Below are positions 8,887-17,928 of a stretch of DNA of 64,000 bases, one piece after another. This DNA comes from an uncultured Cohaesibacter sp. Lineage in GTDB: Bacteria; Pseudomonadota; Alphaproteobacteria; Rhizobiales; Cohaesibacteraceae. Each line of letters opens with the position of its first letter. Position 1 is the stretch's first letter. The notes below the pieces were generated by a model. It did not search any database, was not told where the DNA came from, and worked only from the letters and a program-made list of their open reading frames with translations. A program made the position numbers and the translations under genes. Location: assembly GCF_963682185.1 (NCBI RefSeq), contig NZ_OY821667.1, forward strand, positions 2,232,001 through 2,296,000, read 5' to 3'.

Positions 8887-9150
8887 TCTCGTATGTCAGG
8901 ATGAGTGTTTTCAAGCCTTGCTGAAAAGCCTATCTCTCAATAGACTGATAAAAGAAAGACGTGACAAATCAAAAGCAAACTTTGTTGATGATTGCACATA
9001 GACCGGCCGCCAGACATTGCCGCCTTGCTAGCAGTTTAAACAAACAAAACCCGCTTTTGAATCAACGTTACGCATGTTCAAAAGAGCAACGACAAGGGTT
9101 ATGAATATGGTGCTTTGTGAGTGTGTGAATTTTACGGAAAGTAAAAGTCA

Positions 9151-10779
9151 ATGCTGATCGGTGAAGACTATTGGAACGCGTCCATCGTCGCTGATATGGT
9201 AGAAATCTCTGAAGGAAAACGGCAGAGCAAAACCTACCCCGACCTCACAGATTCTGTTTACACCATCCTTGTTGAAACCGAAGCGAAATTCGGAAGCAAG
9301 GTCGCTCTTTGTACAGAGAATGACGAGAGCTACACTTACAGCGATTTACTCCATCTGGTTGATCGCCTGGCAGAAAAACTGGCCGCTTTGGGCGCTGGCC
9401 GAGGTGATCGCGTTGGTTTGATTCTTGAAAATTCAGTTGAGTTTGCAGCGTCTTTCTTTGCGATCAATTCTCTTGGAGCGCTTACTGTTCCCCTGCCCTG
9501 CAAATTCCGTAAACCAGAAATTCAAAGGCTTGCAGCACGTGCGGGACTGAAGCTTGCCATTTTGGAAGAAACCTATTCTGACTGGCTCGACCTGCAGGAT
9601 GGATCCTCCCCGAAAAAGATTATCCTTACCAAGCGCGATACAGGCTTGAGCCTTGCCGATCATATCGACATTTCGGACACCTCGCCCAGAAACATAGATG
9701 TTGTTGCAATCCGGGCTGATGATGCGGTCCTGATGTATAGCTCGGGAACAACAAGCCTGGCCAAAGGCGTGTTGTTGACCAATCAGAATATTTCCCACGC
9801 AGTCAGCTGTTATCAGCGTGTTCTTGATCTGAACGAAAATGATTCCTCGATTATCGCAGCCCCGATCTTCTATGTGACCGGAATGCTCGGCTTGCTGACA
9901 TTGTTCACAAAAATCGGCGGGACAATCCATCTGCAACGGCGCTTCAACTGCGAAAAGATGCTGACGGTCATCGACAAACATCAGCTTACCTTCCTTCATG
10001 CTTCGCCGACAATTTTCAGCATGCTGCTTGCCGAGCGAGGGTCCTATGAAAGTCTGCCATCCGTTCGAACCATTGTATGTGGTGGTGCCTATATGCCGGT
10101 TGACCAGATCAAGGCGCTGCACAATTGGATGCCGAAAGTGTCATTCCGTACGGCCTATGGCATGACCGAAACGGCCTCGCCGGGCACGATCTTCCCCTCA
10201 GATGCAGCAACTTCCGACAAATTGGGCTCGGCCGGAATTCCGTTTCCCGGTGTACGCATTGACATTCGCGACAGCAACGGCGTCTCCCAAGATCACCAGA
10301 AGTGTGGGGAGATCTGGATCAGCGGCACCAATATCACCCGCGCCTATGATGGACTAGAGAGTCCGGATCTTTCGGAAAATGGCTGGCTGAGAACTGGTGA
10401 TGTGGGATACACCACTGAAGACGGCTATCTCTATATCGTCGACCGGACAAAGGATGCCATCAATCGCGGTGGTGAAAAAATCTGGAGTCTGGATGTTGAG
10501 GAAGAGCTCAGACGCATCGATGCGGTCAAGACCGCTGCCGTCTTCGGCATCGCGGATGCAAAATATGGTGAGGTTGCCGTCAGCGCCATCGTGCTCGAAA
10601 AGGGCATGGCATTTGATGAAAAAGAGATCCGAGACCAATTGTCGACGCGTATGGCAAAATACAAAATTCCCCAGCATTTCTTTGTAGTCGAGGCCCTGCC
10701 TTTGACGAGCAATCTCAAGATTGACAAGAATGCTTTGCGCAACAAATATGCGAGACTTTCAGGAAGTTCAGCAGCCTGA
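9151..10779 (+). CDS. AMP-forming acyl-CoA synthetase/ligase
   Basis: This 542-residue adenylate-forming enzyme (ANL superfamily) activates a carboxylic acid to acyl-AMP and then acyl-CoA. Motifs in order are the P-loop YSSGTTSLAKGV near residue 198, TAYGMTETASP near 333, the hinge GWLRTGDVGY near 412 with the DRTKDAINRGGEKI segment, and the C-terminal lysine in LTSNLKIDK near 523. GGAAAG precedes the ATG at 9151. It follows the CoA-transferase/hydratase genes and precedes a TRAP importer. It offers a second, ATP-driven way to make the CoA thioester, as CaiC does beside CaiB. Substrate unknown. Confidence 0.9.
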   Translation: MLIGEDYWNASIVADMVEISEGKRQSKTYPDLTDSVYTILVETEAKFGSKVALCTENDESYTYSDLLHLVDRLAEKLAALGAGRGDRVGLILENSVEFAASFFAINSLGALTVPLPCKFRKPEIQRLAARAGLKLAILEETYSDWLDLQDGSSPKKIILTKRDTGLSLADHIDISDTSPRNIDVVAIRADDAVLMYSSGTTSLAKGVLLTNQNISHAVSCYQRVLDLNENDSSIIAAPIFYVTGMLGLLTLFTKIGGTIHLQRRFNCEKMLTVIDKHQLTFLHASPTIFSMLLAERGSYESLPSVRTIVCGGAYMPVDQIKALHNWMPKVSFRTAYGMTETASPGTIFPSDAATSDKLGSAGIPFPGVRIDIRDSNGVSQDHQKCGEIWISGTNITRAYDGLESPDLSENGWLRTGDVGYTTEDGYLYIVDRTKDAINRGGEKIWSLDVEEELRRIDAVKTAAVFGIADAKYGEVAVSAIVLEKGMAFDEKEIRDQLSTRMAKYKIPQHFFVVEALPLTSNLKIDKNALRNKYARLSGSSAA

Positions 10780-10788
10780 TGAATTTGC

Positions 10789-10826
10789 AAACTGCACCCG
10801 ATTTCGCGGTGCAGTTTATTTTATTT
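10789..10826 (+). terminator. Rho-independent terminator after the acyl-CoA ligase
   Basis: A 10-bp stem AAACTGCACC/GGTGCAGTTT with a 9-nt loop is followed by ATTTTATTT, 9 nt after the stop codon. The rest of the gap to 11363 holds a candidate operator region (11174-11210) and no gene. Confidence 0.8.
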
Positions 10827-11173
10827 GCGTAAACCGCACCCGGACATTTGTATCAAACTCTCGATTGGCTTCCCATTGAAACCTTAAGCCCGAGATGGGC
10901 TTTGAATTGACCCAGTGCCAGAGCATGAGACATCGAAAAGCGCTCTTAACAGGGTGCCGTTTCGGGTTGCATGCTTTCTTTTTTGCGCACCGTCTCAAGG
11001 TGGCAAGAAGTAGCCGTTTACAGGGACTGGTTCGCTCAAAAACACAAATGCGAATGTCCCTCTATCCCCTGTTTTTCCCCTAAACTGGGCATAAAGACGA
11101 AATCTCCCAATTTGGTAAAATATTTCAAGTTTGAGGGCCTCCAAACGGGCCCTTGCGCTTGACAATCAAGCCA

Positions 11174-11210
11174 ATGATGCATCATATTTGCAATTGCAGA
11201 TCTCGGTTTG
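11174..11210. promoter_or_regulatory. Candidate operator region before the TRAP operon
   Basis: A perfect 12-bp palindrome ATGATGCATCAT (11174-11185) is followed by GCAATT-GCA-GATCTC. The latter keeps the right half and the 3-bp spacer of the GAGATC-N3-GATC motif seen at 4389, 4729 and 5859. It lies about 150 bp upstream of dctP. This is a weaker candidate than the three others. Confidence 0.4.
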
Positions 11211-11363
11211 AAAAGCCTGAGGAATTTCCCACCCGCCCAAAGCGGTTACTAGTCTTTCTGGTAGGGAAATGGTTGGTCTTCCGGGATTGCGGTGAGCTTG
11301 GAACTGCTTGAAAGTAGTTTCCGAAGAGCAATAACCAAATTAATTGTCAATGGAGGATCGACA

Positions 11364-12362
11364 ATGAGACTTGGGAAACCAGCCCTTAATCGTATTGCAG
11401 CCGTTTGCTTTGGTGCCTCAATGGCGCTGTCAAGTGCAGCATCTTGGGCACAGGATGTAACCACCCTTAAACTCAATCTTGTAATTTCTGCAACTGATCC
11501 GGTCTTTGCATATTGGAAGGATTTTGCAAAACAGATCGAAGATGAATCTCAGGGAACGCTAAAAATTGAAGTGTACCCGACCGAAACACTTGGCAAGACA
11601 ACTGACATGATCGAAGCCGCATCCTTCGGTGCGCCGATTCTGCAGGATTCCGATCCAAGTCACCTATCCAACTATGTGCCTGACTATTCTGTCTTCATGG
11701 CTCCTTATCTTTTCAAGAAGCCATCCGATATTCCAACAGTCTGGGAATCGGAGATCGGCCAGCGCATGGAAGCCGACTTGCACAAAAAAGGACTGCGCAT
11801 CCTGACGCTGGTCTATTTCGGCACACGTAACCTTATGTGCAACGAACCCGTATTGAAGCGCGAGGATACCAAGAACCTCAAGGTTCGTAACGCCCAGACC
11901 AAAATGTGGAACTGGGTAGGGGACGTCTTGGGCGGCATCCGTGTCAATACAGCATGGAGTGAAGTCTATACAGCTCTGTCCCAAGGCGTTGCAGACTGTG
12001 TTGAATCGCCAATGAACGTTGTTTATGCGATGAAATTCCATGAACTGCTGAAACAGTACAACTTGACGGAACATCTTGTTGCGCCAACGTCCATCGTCAT
12101 GTCTGAGAAAGTCTATGAGTCCCTGCCAGAAGCTGCTCAGAACGCCCTGGACAAAGTTGGTCATAGCTATCCGGCAGTCCGCGAAGCTCAGATCAAGGCA
12201 ATTGAGCAGGAATATCGAGGCAAGCTCGAAGAAGCTGGTGTGACGATCAACGAAAATGTCGACAAGAGTGCATTCATCGACTTTGCGTCTGGTGTCAGCG
12301 CCCAGTTCCCCGAATGGACGCCTAATCTCTATCAAGACATTTCCAAGGTCATCGAGGAATAA
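11364..12362 (+). CDS. TRAP transporter solute-binding protein (DctP family)
   Basis: This 332-residue periplasmic binding protein starts with a signal peptide (MRLGKPALNRIAAV, cleavage near SWAQD). It keeps the DctP layout: an N-terminal strand region, the KNLKVRNAQTKMWNWVGDVLGG ligand segment split around residue 180, where Arg usually binds the substrate carboxylate, then SEVYTALSQGVADCVESP. GGAGG lies 7 nt before the chosen ATG; an upstream in-frame start at 11292 has no such site and would bury the signal peptide. It is the first gene of a dctPQM set and imports an organic acid, presumably the substrate of the CoA-activation genes upstream. Confidence 0.92.
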   Translation: MRLGKPALNRIAAVCFGASMALSSAASWAQDVTTLKLNLVISATDPVFAYWKDFAKQIEDESQGTLKIEVYPTETLGKTTDMIEAASFGAPILQDSDPSHLSNYVPDYSVFMAPYLFKKPSDIPTVWESEIGQRMEADLHKKGLRILTLVYFGTRNLMCNEPVLKREDTKNLKVRNAQTKMWNWVGDVLGGIRVNTAWSEVYTALSQGVADCVESPMNVVYAMKFHELLKQYNLTEHLVAPTSIVMSEKVYESLPEAAQNALDKVGHSYPAVREAQIKAIEQEYRGKLEEAGVTINENVDKSAFIDFASGVSAQFPEWTPNLYQDISKVIEE

Positions 12363-12466
12363 GAATAATTTGGTCGAACACGGAGCCGAAAACGCACTGT
12401 GTTCGACCTTTGTATATTCGGAGGATCTCTGATGAAAAAAAATCAAATATGTGGGAGGTTCGGATC

Positions 12467-12964
12467 ATGCAATGGCTGTATCGCAATTTTGAATACCTGA
12501 TCAGCTCGGCGGCTTTCACTGTAATGGTCGGAATAATCAGCTTGAATGTCGGAATGCGGTATTTTGCAAATTATTCAATGCCATTTGCCGAAGAAATCTC
12601 CTACTTTGGCTTTGATTATGTGGTCTTTTTCGGCGCAACCATGCTTTACCGCATGCATGGATTGATTGCGGTCACAGTGATTGTTGATCGCTTACCGATG
12701 AAGCTTCGCCGCCTAGCCCTTATAACCAACTTCGTAATTCTGGTTTTGGCAAACAGCTATCTGTTTTTGCTTGGTTGGGATCTGTGCGCAGGAAGCTGGG
12801 AACGGAAATCCGCCTATCTGGAGTTCCCTTATTTCTATATCAACGCCGCACCAACAATAGCCTTCGGATTGATGGCTTTGTACAGCCTCAACTTCCTGAG
12901 ACACGCCGTCTTCGGTGCTCCCGTCGAATCTTTCTCAGATGCCTCGATCGAGGAATCCGAATAA
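12467..12964 (+). CDS. TRAP transporter small permease (DctQ family)
   Basis: This 165-residue membrane protein has four predicted hydrophobic helices (around residues 8-30, 45-65, 85-107 and 122-145) and the DctQ-type segment RYFANYSMPFAEEISYF near 28. GGGAGG lies 8 nt before the chosen ATG (protein start MQWLYRNFEY). Upstream there is a second good ribosome-binding site (GGAGG at 12420-12424) with an ATG at 12432 and a run of eight A's. That frame is one base out of register and stops at 12500, so either a short leader exists or a base is missing in the A-run. It couples DctP and DctM in sodium-driven import. Confidence 0.88.
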   Translation: MQWLYRNFEYLISSAAFTVMVGIISLNVGMRYFANYSMPFAEEISYFGFDYVVFFGATMLYRMHGLIAVTVIVDRLPMKLRRLALITNFVILVLANSYLFLLGWDLCAGSWERKSAYLEFPYFYINAAPTIAFGLMALYSLNFLRHAVFGAPVESFSDASIEESE

Positions 12965-12989
12965 GCAAAACTAAGTTGGCTAGATCGAT

Positions 12990-14282
12990 ATGATACCATA
13001 TATCCCAATTCTCGTTCTATTTGTCCTGTTCTTCATGCGGGTGCCAGTGGCATTTTCCATGTTGATCTCAGCGACGCTCTATTTTGCTCTGATCAATACA
13101 ACATTCCCGGTTGAGTTGATCATCCAGCGACTGGTGGCGTCCACTGAGTCCTTCCCCTATCTTGCCATTCCCTTCTTTGCTTGTGCCGGCGTAGTCTTCA
13201 ACTATGCAGGCATCACTGAGAAGCTTATGAAACTCGCAGAGACGATGGTTGGTCACATGAGCGGCGGCATGGGCCAAGTCAATGTTGTGCTGAGCGCCCT
13301 GATGGGGGGACTTTCCGGTTCCGCCAATGCTGATGCTGCCATGCAGACAAAGATCGTCGTTCCTGAAATGACCAAGCTTGGTTATTCCAGAGGATTCTCG
13401 ACTGTCGTTACCGCCGCGTCATCCTGCATCACACCAATCATTCCCCCGGGGATCATTCTGATCCTTTATGCTTTGGTGTCTGACGTTTCCATCGCACGCA
13501 TGTTCTTTGCAGGCTATCTTCCCGGCATGCTGATCTGTGCAGCCCTGATGATTACGGTTTCCATCGTTGCCAAACGCAGAAACTATCCATCATCGCGCGA
13601 CAAACGTGCGACCTGCGGAGAAATCGGGCGCCAGTTCATCGACTCCATTTGGGCCCTGTTCTTGCCATTCGGTATTCTCATGGGCCTTCGCATGGGGGCT
13701 TTCACCCCTACGGAAGCCGGTGCAATCTCCGTCGTTTACGCAATCATCATCGGCATTTTTGTCTATCGCAAATTGTCATGGGAACATGCTCCGAAAATCC
13801 TGTATGAATCCGTCGTCGCAACTGCTGGCGTCATGTTCATCATCGGTGCAGCCAGTGCTTTCGGAACCTATCTGACCTGGGAAGGCATTCCCGCAGCCAT
13901 CTCCAATGCAATGGTGCAGAACATCCATTCCCAATGGGCCCTGTTGCTGGTGATCAACTTCCTGCTGCTTGCCGTTGGGTGCTTCTTCGAAGGCGGGGCT
14001 GCCATGATCCTGCTGGCTCCGATCCTGCTTCCCGTTATCAGAAATGCGGGCATTGATCCGGTCCATTTCGGGATTGTCATGTCAATCAACTTGACGATCG
14101 CAGGCTTCACACCGCCATTCGGGACCATGATGTTCGTGACAACCTCAATCGCAAAAGTCAGACTGGAGAATTATGTCAAGGAATCCTGGCCATTCCTGAT
14201 CGCCCTTCTCGGGTGTCTGTTCTTGCTAACTTTCGTCCCGCAGATTGTCCTCGTCGTCCCCAATTTGTTCTACGGACATTGA
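12990..14282 (+). CDS. TRAP transporter large permease (DctM family)
   Basis: This 430-residue polytopic inner-membrane protein has about 12 hydrophobic segments and DctM signatures: GGLSGSANADAAMQ near 103, SSCITPIIPPGIILILYA near 142, and TPPFGTMMFVTTSI near 371. It forms the sodium-coupled channel of the TRAP importer. It begins 25 nt after dctQ and ends just before a strong terminator, which closes the dctPQM operon. Confidence 0.93.
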   Translation: MIPYIPILVLFVLFFMRVPVAFSMLISATLYFALINTTFPVELIIQRLVASTESFPYLAIPFFACAGVVFNYAGITEKLMKLAETMVGHMSGGMGQVNVVLSALMGGLSGSANADAAMQTKIVVPEMTKLGYSRGFSTVVTAASSCITPIIPPGIILILYALVSDVSIARMFFAGYLPGMLICAALMITVSIVAKRRNYPSSRDKRATCGEIGRQFIDSIWALFLPFGILMGLRMGAFTPTEAGAISVVYAIIIGIFVYRKLSWEHAPKILYESVVATAGVMFIIGAASAFGTYLTWEGIPAAISNAMVQNIHSQWALLLVINFLLLAVGCFFEGGAAMILLAPILLPVIRNAGIDPVHFGIVMSINLTIAGFTPPFGTMMFVTTSIAKVRLENYVKESWPFLIALLGCLFLLTFVPQIVLVVPNLFYGH

Positions 14283-14304
14283 TTGATTGACGGCATATCA
14301 AAAC

Positions 14305-14350
14305 AAAAGGCCCGCAGTGAACTCATGGTTATGATCACTGCGGGCCTTTT
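14305..14350 (+). terminator. Strong intrinsic terminator after dctM
   Basis: A perfect 16-bp stem (AAAAGGCCCGCAGTGA at 14305-14320, complement at 14335-14350) with a 14-nt loop has an A-run on one side and a T-run on the other. It can work in both directions, also serving the convergent gntR gene. Confidence 0.93.
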
Positions 14351-14521
14351 AATATATCAGTCTTGAATGTCATCAAGACGTTGATCGCTCGCTTTAGAAT
14401 ACCGCGCCCGACAGGTTGAGGGCTACGGCGGCCTAAAAGCCGCATAAAAGGAAGGAACGCATACAGGTTTGAAGCAGGATGAAACTATGCGTGTCTCTGT
14501 CCAAACCTGTAAGACTGGCGA

Positions 14522-15256
14522 TTATGAACCGACCAGGAAACTAGACTGTTTATTCTGGTTGCCGCTTTCGTCTAGTTCTTTTTCAAAAGTGGCAACCATT
14601 TGTTCTCCCCAGCGTATATCTTCCTGTATCGCTCGTCGACTGGCCTCCGGATCTCTGGCCTCAAGCGCTCGGAGCAAATCTGTATGCTTGTGAACGCCGT
14701 TTGAGAGATCTTCTACTGGCATTTTATCGTGGAAGAAACGTAGGAAAGGCCCCATCAGGACCCACATATTTTCGCATATGCCTTCCAGAATGGGCATATC
14801 GGCAAATCTGAGTATGGCGAAGTGAAAATCCCGGTTGAGAATGCTTGCTTCTTGTGGATCTGCTGCTTTGGCGAAAAAGCGTTCATTCAGCGCTTTGAGT
14901 TCATCCAACTGGGAAGGGGTAATGCGTTCTGCTGTGCGGGCTGCGGCAGTTCCTTCCAAATCTTTGCGGATCATTTGGATTTCTTGCAAATCCTTGGCGC
15001 TGAGCTTGGGAACTTGCACAGACGTGGCTGCGCGCATTTCAAGGGCTCGTTCGCTCACCAAACGTGCTATCGCTTCACGAACCGGCGTGATGCTCGTACC
15101 GAATTCTTCTGCGAGATTGGAAATTGTAAGCCTTTGTCCCGCTTGAAATTGACCGTCCATAAGTGCGGTCCGCAGGGTACTGTAAAGCTGAGTAGACAGG
15201 CTCACACGCGCTATTCGTTTAGTCGTTATTGGCTTATGCTCTTGAGTTTTACCCAT
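14522..15256 (-). CDS. GntR-family regulator with FCD domain, second copy type
   Basis: This 244-residue FadR/FCD regulator has its winged helix at about residues 20-85 (ISNLAEEFGTSITPVREAIARL) and an FCD bundle with the acidic/His metal-site segments LNRDFHFAIL and VHKHTDLLRALEARD. Unlike the GntR at 4865, the first metal ligand Asp is intact. It is unlinked by sequence to that regulator beyond family. It lies next to the idonate/ketogluconate genes, so it probably controls them or the preceding TRAP operon. The direct repeats at 15295-15325 upstream may be its own operator. Confidence 0.88.
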   Translation of the reverse strand: MGKTQEHKPITTKRIARVSLSTQLYSTLRTALMDGQFQAGQRLTISNLAEEFGTSITPVREAIARLVSERALEMRAATSVQVPKLSAKDLQEIQMIRKDLEGTAAARTAERITPSQLDELKALNERFFAKAADPQEASILNRDFHFAILRFADMPILEGICENMWVLMGPFLRFFHDKMPVEDLSNGVHKHTDLLRALEARDPEASRRAIQEDIRWGEQMVATFEKELDESGNQNKQSSFLVGS

Positions 15257-15294
15257 ATGTGTTACCCAATTTCAAATCGCCAATCGAAATCCTC

Positions 15295-15325
15295 ATGATA
15301 TATTCCATTCGTAAGCATGGTATAT
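15295..15325. promoter_or_regulatory. Direct repeats upstream of the second gntR
   Basis: ATGATATAT (15295-15303) and ATGGTATAT (15317-15325) are spaced 22 bp apart, close to two helical turns. They resemble the ATGATACATGATAT element at 17843-17856 before idnD. The gap 15257-15653 has no other gene I can support. Confidence 0.35.
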
Positions 15326-15653
15326 GCTCTCATCATCCCCAAATTCAGATAACCGAACAATGCATCTCACACTCTTCTAGATAGTGAGAATCGCATGATG
15401 GGAGCCAGAATACTCAAAATTGCACTATCAACTGCTCTTCCATAGACCAAGATGTTCTGATTGTGTAATTCATTTTCACAAATGTCGACACCTATTTCTA
15501 TCGCAATTGCGCTTAATACAAAGGCTGACATGTAAAAATCTACGAGGGTAACTCTGCTCTGAAGACGTTTACCGATTGGTTTCAATTAGCCAGATCCCTT
15601 GCCTGACAAAGAGGCAGGCAAGGGGTCGAGATCTCTCAGACCTGATTTTGATT

Positions 15654-16451
15654 TCAGCTCGCCATACCGAGATCCGTGCTGGGCACGAGTATCGCGTTCG
15701 CAGTCATGCCTCCATCGACCATCAGCAAGTGCCCGGTAATGAAACTGGCTGCATCTGACGCAAGAAAAACGACGGCTCCTTTTAACTCATTGGGATCCGC
15801 CCAGCGGTTCAGCGGGGTTCGATCTATAACTTTTTGCTCGAACTCTGTTCCCAGAACCTTCTTGTTCATGTCAGTCAGAATATATCCCGGCCCAATGGCA
15901 TTGACCGTGATGTTGTAAGGACCGAGTTCCGAAGCCAAGCCACGGGTCAGCCCCAAAACCCCATGCTTTGCGGCAACATAGGAAATAACGCCCGGACGAG
16001 ACGATAGGCTCATGACCGACCCGGTATTGATGATGTGCCCATAGCGTTGGCGACACATATGTTTGGCGCAGGCACGGGCGATGCCGTATAAAGACGACAG
16101 ATTGACATCGATTACTTTGTTCCAGTCATCCATGTCGTGCGTGGCGACAGGTTTCCGGATCAATATGCCAGCATTGTTGATCAGAATATCAATGCTACCC
16201 AGTCTCTCAACTGCGTCATCAATTTTCGCAGTCGCAGTTTCGTTATCGGTTACGTCGAACACCAGTGTCTCGGCTTTTCCTCCCGCCTGTCTGATCGCCT
16301 CGACGGCCTTTTCTGCGTTCTCCTCAATGATATCATTGATCAATACCGTTGCACCGGCCTCTGCGAGACCTGATGCAAAAGCAAATCCAATGCCACGTCC
16401 GCCCCCTGTAACAAGGGCTATACGCCCTTCAAGCGAAAATAGACTATTCAT
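15654..16451 (-). CDS. Short-chain dehydrogenase, gluconate 5-dehydrogenase (IdnO)-like
   Basis: This 265-residue classical SDR has its cofactor motif VTGGGRGIG at 14-22, NNAG at 92-95, and the catalytic triad Ser145 (NTGS), Tyr158 and Lys162 (YVAAK). It ends with the usual ITGHLLMVDGGMTA. Gluconate 5-dehydrogenases of the IdnO type reduce 5-ketogluconate to gluconate, and the nearby idnD gene would make 5-ketogluconate from L-idonate. The ATG at 16451 follows GGGAGG by 8 nt; the in-frame start at 16475 does not. Specificity within SDRs is hard to call, so the assignment rests on context. Confidence 0.8.
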   Translation of the reverse strand: MNSLFSLEGRIALVTGGGRGIGFAFASGLAEAGATVLINDIIEENAEKAVEAIRQAGGKAETLVFDVTDNETATAKIDDAVERLGSIDILINNAGILIRKPVATHDMDDWNKVIDVNLSSLYGIARACAKHMCRQRYGHIINTGSVMSLSSRPGVISYVAAKHGVLGLTRGLASELGPYNITVNAIGPGYILTDMNKKVLGTEFEQKVIDRTPLNRWADPNELKGAVVFLASDAASFITGHLLMVDGGMTANAILVPSTDLGMAS

Positions 16452-16483
16452 GCTGACTACCTCCCAAGTGTTCAAGCATATTT

Positions 16484-17554
16484 CTAAGCATTTTCGATGG
16501 CGACAATTGCCTCTTCAATGTCTGTCGCCGTGATTGACTTCTCGAATTTTTTCATGTGAGCCGCGCTGGCCGACGTTTCGGCAATCAGCTTGATAACCGC
16601 AGGATCTTTGCCATCCCCATCCATTTCGCCAAGCTTGAGCGGTAGGTGCGCCTGCTGATAAAATGAGCGGATATCATCCATGAAGGGTTTGTCTCGCCCT
16701 TCAAGCACCAACTGCACCAGAAGCCCATAGGCGACCTGATGACCATGCAGGGCCTGGGCCACGCCCGGAACAGAGGACAAGCCTCTGGTCATGCCGTGGG
16801 AAACGCTAAGGCCTCCATTTTCAAAGGCAAGTCCAGACATCAGGATGCAGGCTTCAACCAACTTTTCGAAAGCTTCATTGGGTGTGCCGGATTTGACGGC
16901 CAAAAATGCGTCGCTGGTATGAGCCCGAACGCTGTCGTAAGCGGCATATGCCAAAGCCAGAGCTGATCCCGTCGATTGCGAGCCAAATACATTATGCCCG
17001 CCAGTTCTAGCGCATTGCTCAACCTCAAAGCGCTTCACCAGAGCATCACCAATGCCAGCGGACAGGAAACAAAGCGGAGCCTTCGCGATGAGGGCTGTAT
17101 CAACGAGTACAAGAGCCGGGTTCGCCTTGCTCTTTTCAAGGCCAATCACACGCCCATCATCATCGTGGATAACGGCAACATGGCTTGTGGGGGCATCGTT
17201 GGATGCGATGGTCGGGACAGCCACATAGTCTGCACCAACCCTGTTGCTCACAATTTTCCCGACATCGATGACTTTGCCGCCACCAACAGACACAACGACA
17301 TCAACGTCTAGACCGGCAAGCTGCCCCACCACATGATCAATATTGCGCGTCGACGCCTCCCCCTCAAATGGCACCATTTTGAGAGACACACCCGCCGCCG
17401 CACAGCTTGAAGCAATGCCATCGCCCAACGTGGCTTGAATGCGTTTGCTCGAAATAAGCGCAACGTTGCGCCCTATTGCACTCAGCTCCTCCCCGATCCT
17501 CTCAATTAAATCCGGTCCCTGAAGGTATCTGCGCGGAGCGCCGAAAATGATCAT
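16484..17554 (-). CDS. Glycerol dehydrogenase-type (GldA) iron/zinc alcohol dehydrogenase
   Basis: This 356-residue group III metal-dependent dehydrogenase shows the NAD motif SVGGGKVID near 89 and three metal ligands in the GldA pattern: Asp170 (GIGDAL), His253 (SHGM) and His270 (ALHGHQ). Relatives oxidise glycerol or reduce hydroxy-keto compounds. It lies 32 nt upstream of the SDR gene in the same direction, and the two are likely co-transcribed. In this setting it may handle a sugar-acid or triose intermediate; the substrate is not evident. Confidence 0.85.
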   Translation of the reverse strand: MIIFGAPRRYLQGPDLIERIGEELSAIGRNVALISSKRIQATLGDGIASSCAAAGVSLKMVPFEGEASTRNIDHVVGQLAGLDVDVVVSVGGGKVIDVGKIVSNRVGADYVAVPTIASNDAPTSHVAVIHDDDGRVIGLEKSKANPALVLVDTALIAKAPLCFLSAGIGDALVKRFEVEQCARTGGHNVFGSQSTGSALALAYAAYDSVRAHTSDAFLAVKSGTPNEAFEKLVEACILMSGLAFENGGLSVSHGMTRGLSSVPGVAQALHGHQVAYGLLVQLVLEGRDKPFMDDIRSFYQQAHLPLKLGEMDGDGKDPAVIKLIAETSASAAHMKKFEKSITATDIEEAIVAIENA

Positions 17555-17823
17555 AATAACTAATTCCGATTAAATAAATTTGGGGGCCTTCGCTCGTTCT
17601 GTCGACGTTGAACCGGCCTCCGACCGACTTGCCGGGATCACTCTCTCAGACTCGACTTTTGCCTCTGGGGAGAATCTCAGCAGAGTAACTCTGGTGCCCT
17701 CCCCGCAGCGCTCGCGTTCGTAAAAGGGCGTTTCAGAGCAGATATGGCCGAGGAAAGGTCGGAAGGGGTGGAAATGATTGTGCATACATCTGTACGAGGG
17801 CAACAAAAATCATGAAATCCTCC

Positions 17824-17856
17824 AACATCGTTGATCTCAAATATGATACATGATAT
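17824..17856. promoter_or_regulatory. Candidate operator(s) before idnD
   Basis: AACATC-GTT-GATCTC (17824-17838) matches the right half and spacer of the GAGATC-N3-GATC motif. ATATGATACATGATAT (17841-17856) is an imperfect palindrome. Both lie in the 374-bp divergent region 17555-17928 between the GldA-like gene and idnD, which has no gene. Weak individually. Confidence 0.35.
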
Positions 17857-17928
17857 TTTTTTTCAGTCAACAAAAGACGGATCCTGGAAGATGTTTCCAA
17901 GTCCTACTGATTTATGCGGGAGGAATGC

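Noticed and set aside
15367-15585. 72-codon minus-strand frame between gntR and the SDR gene
   Set aside because: No family resemblance and no clear ribosome-binding site; treated as intergenic.
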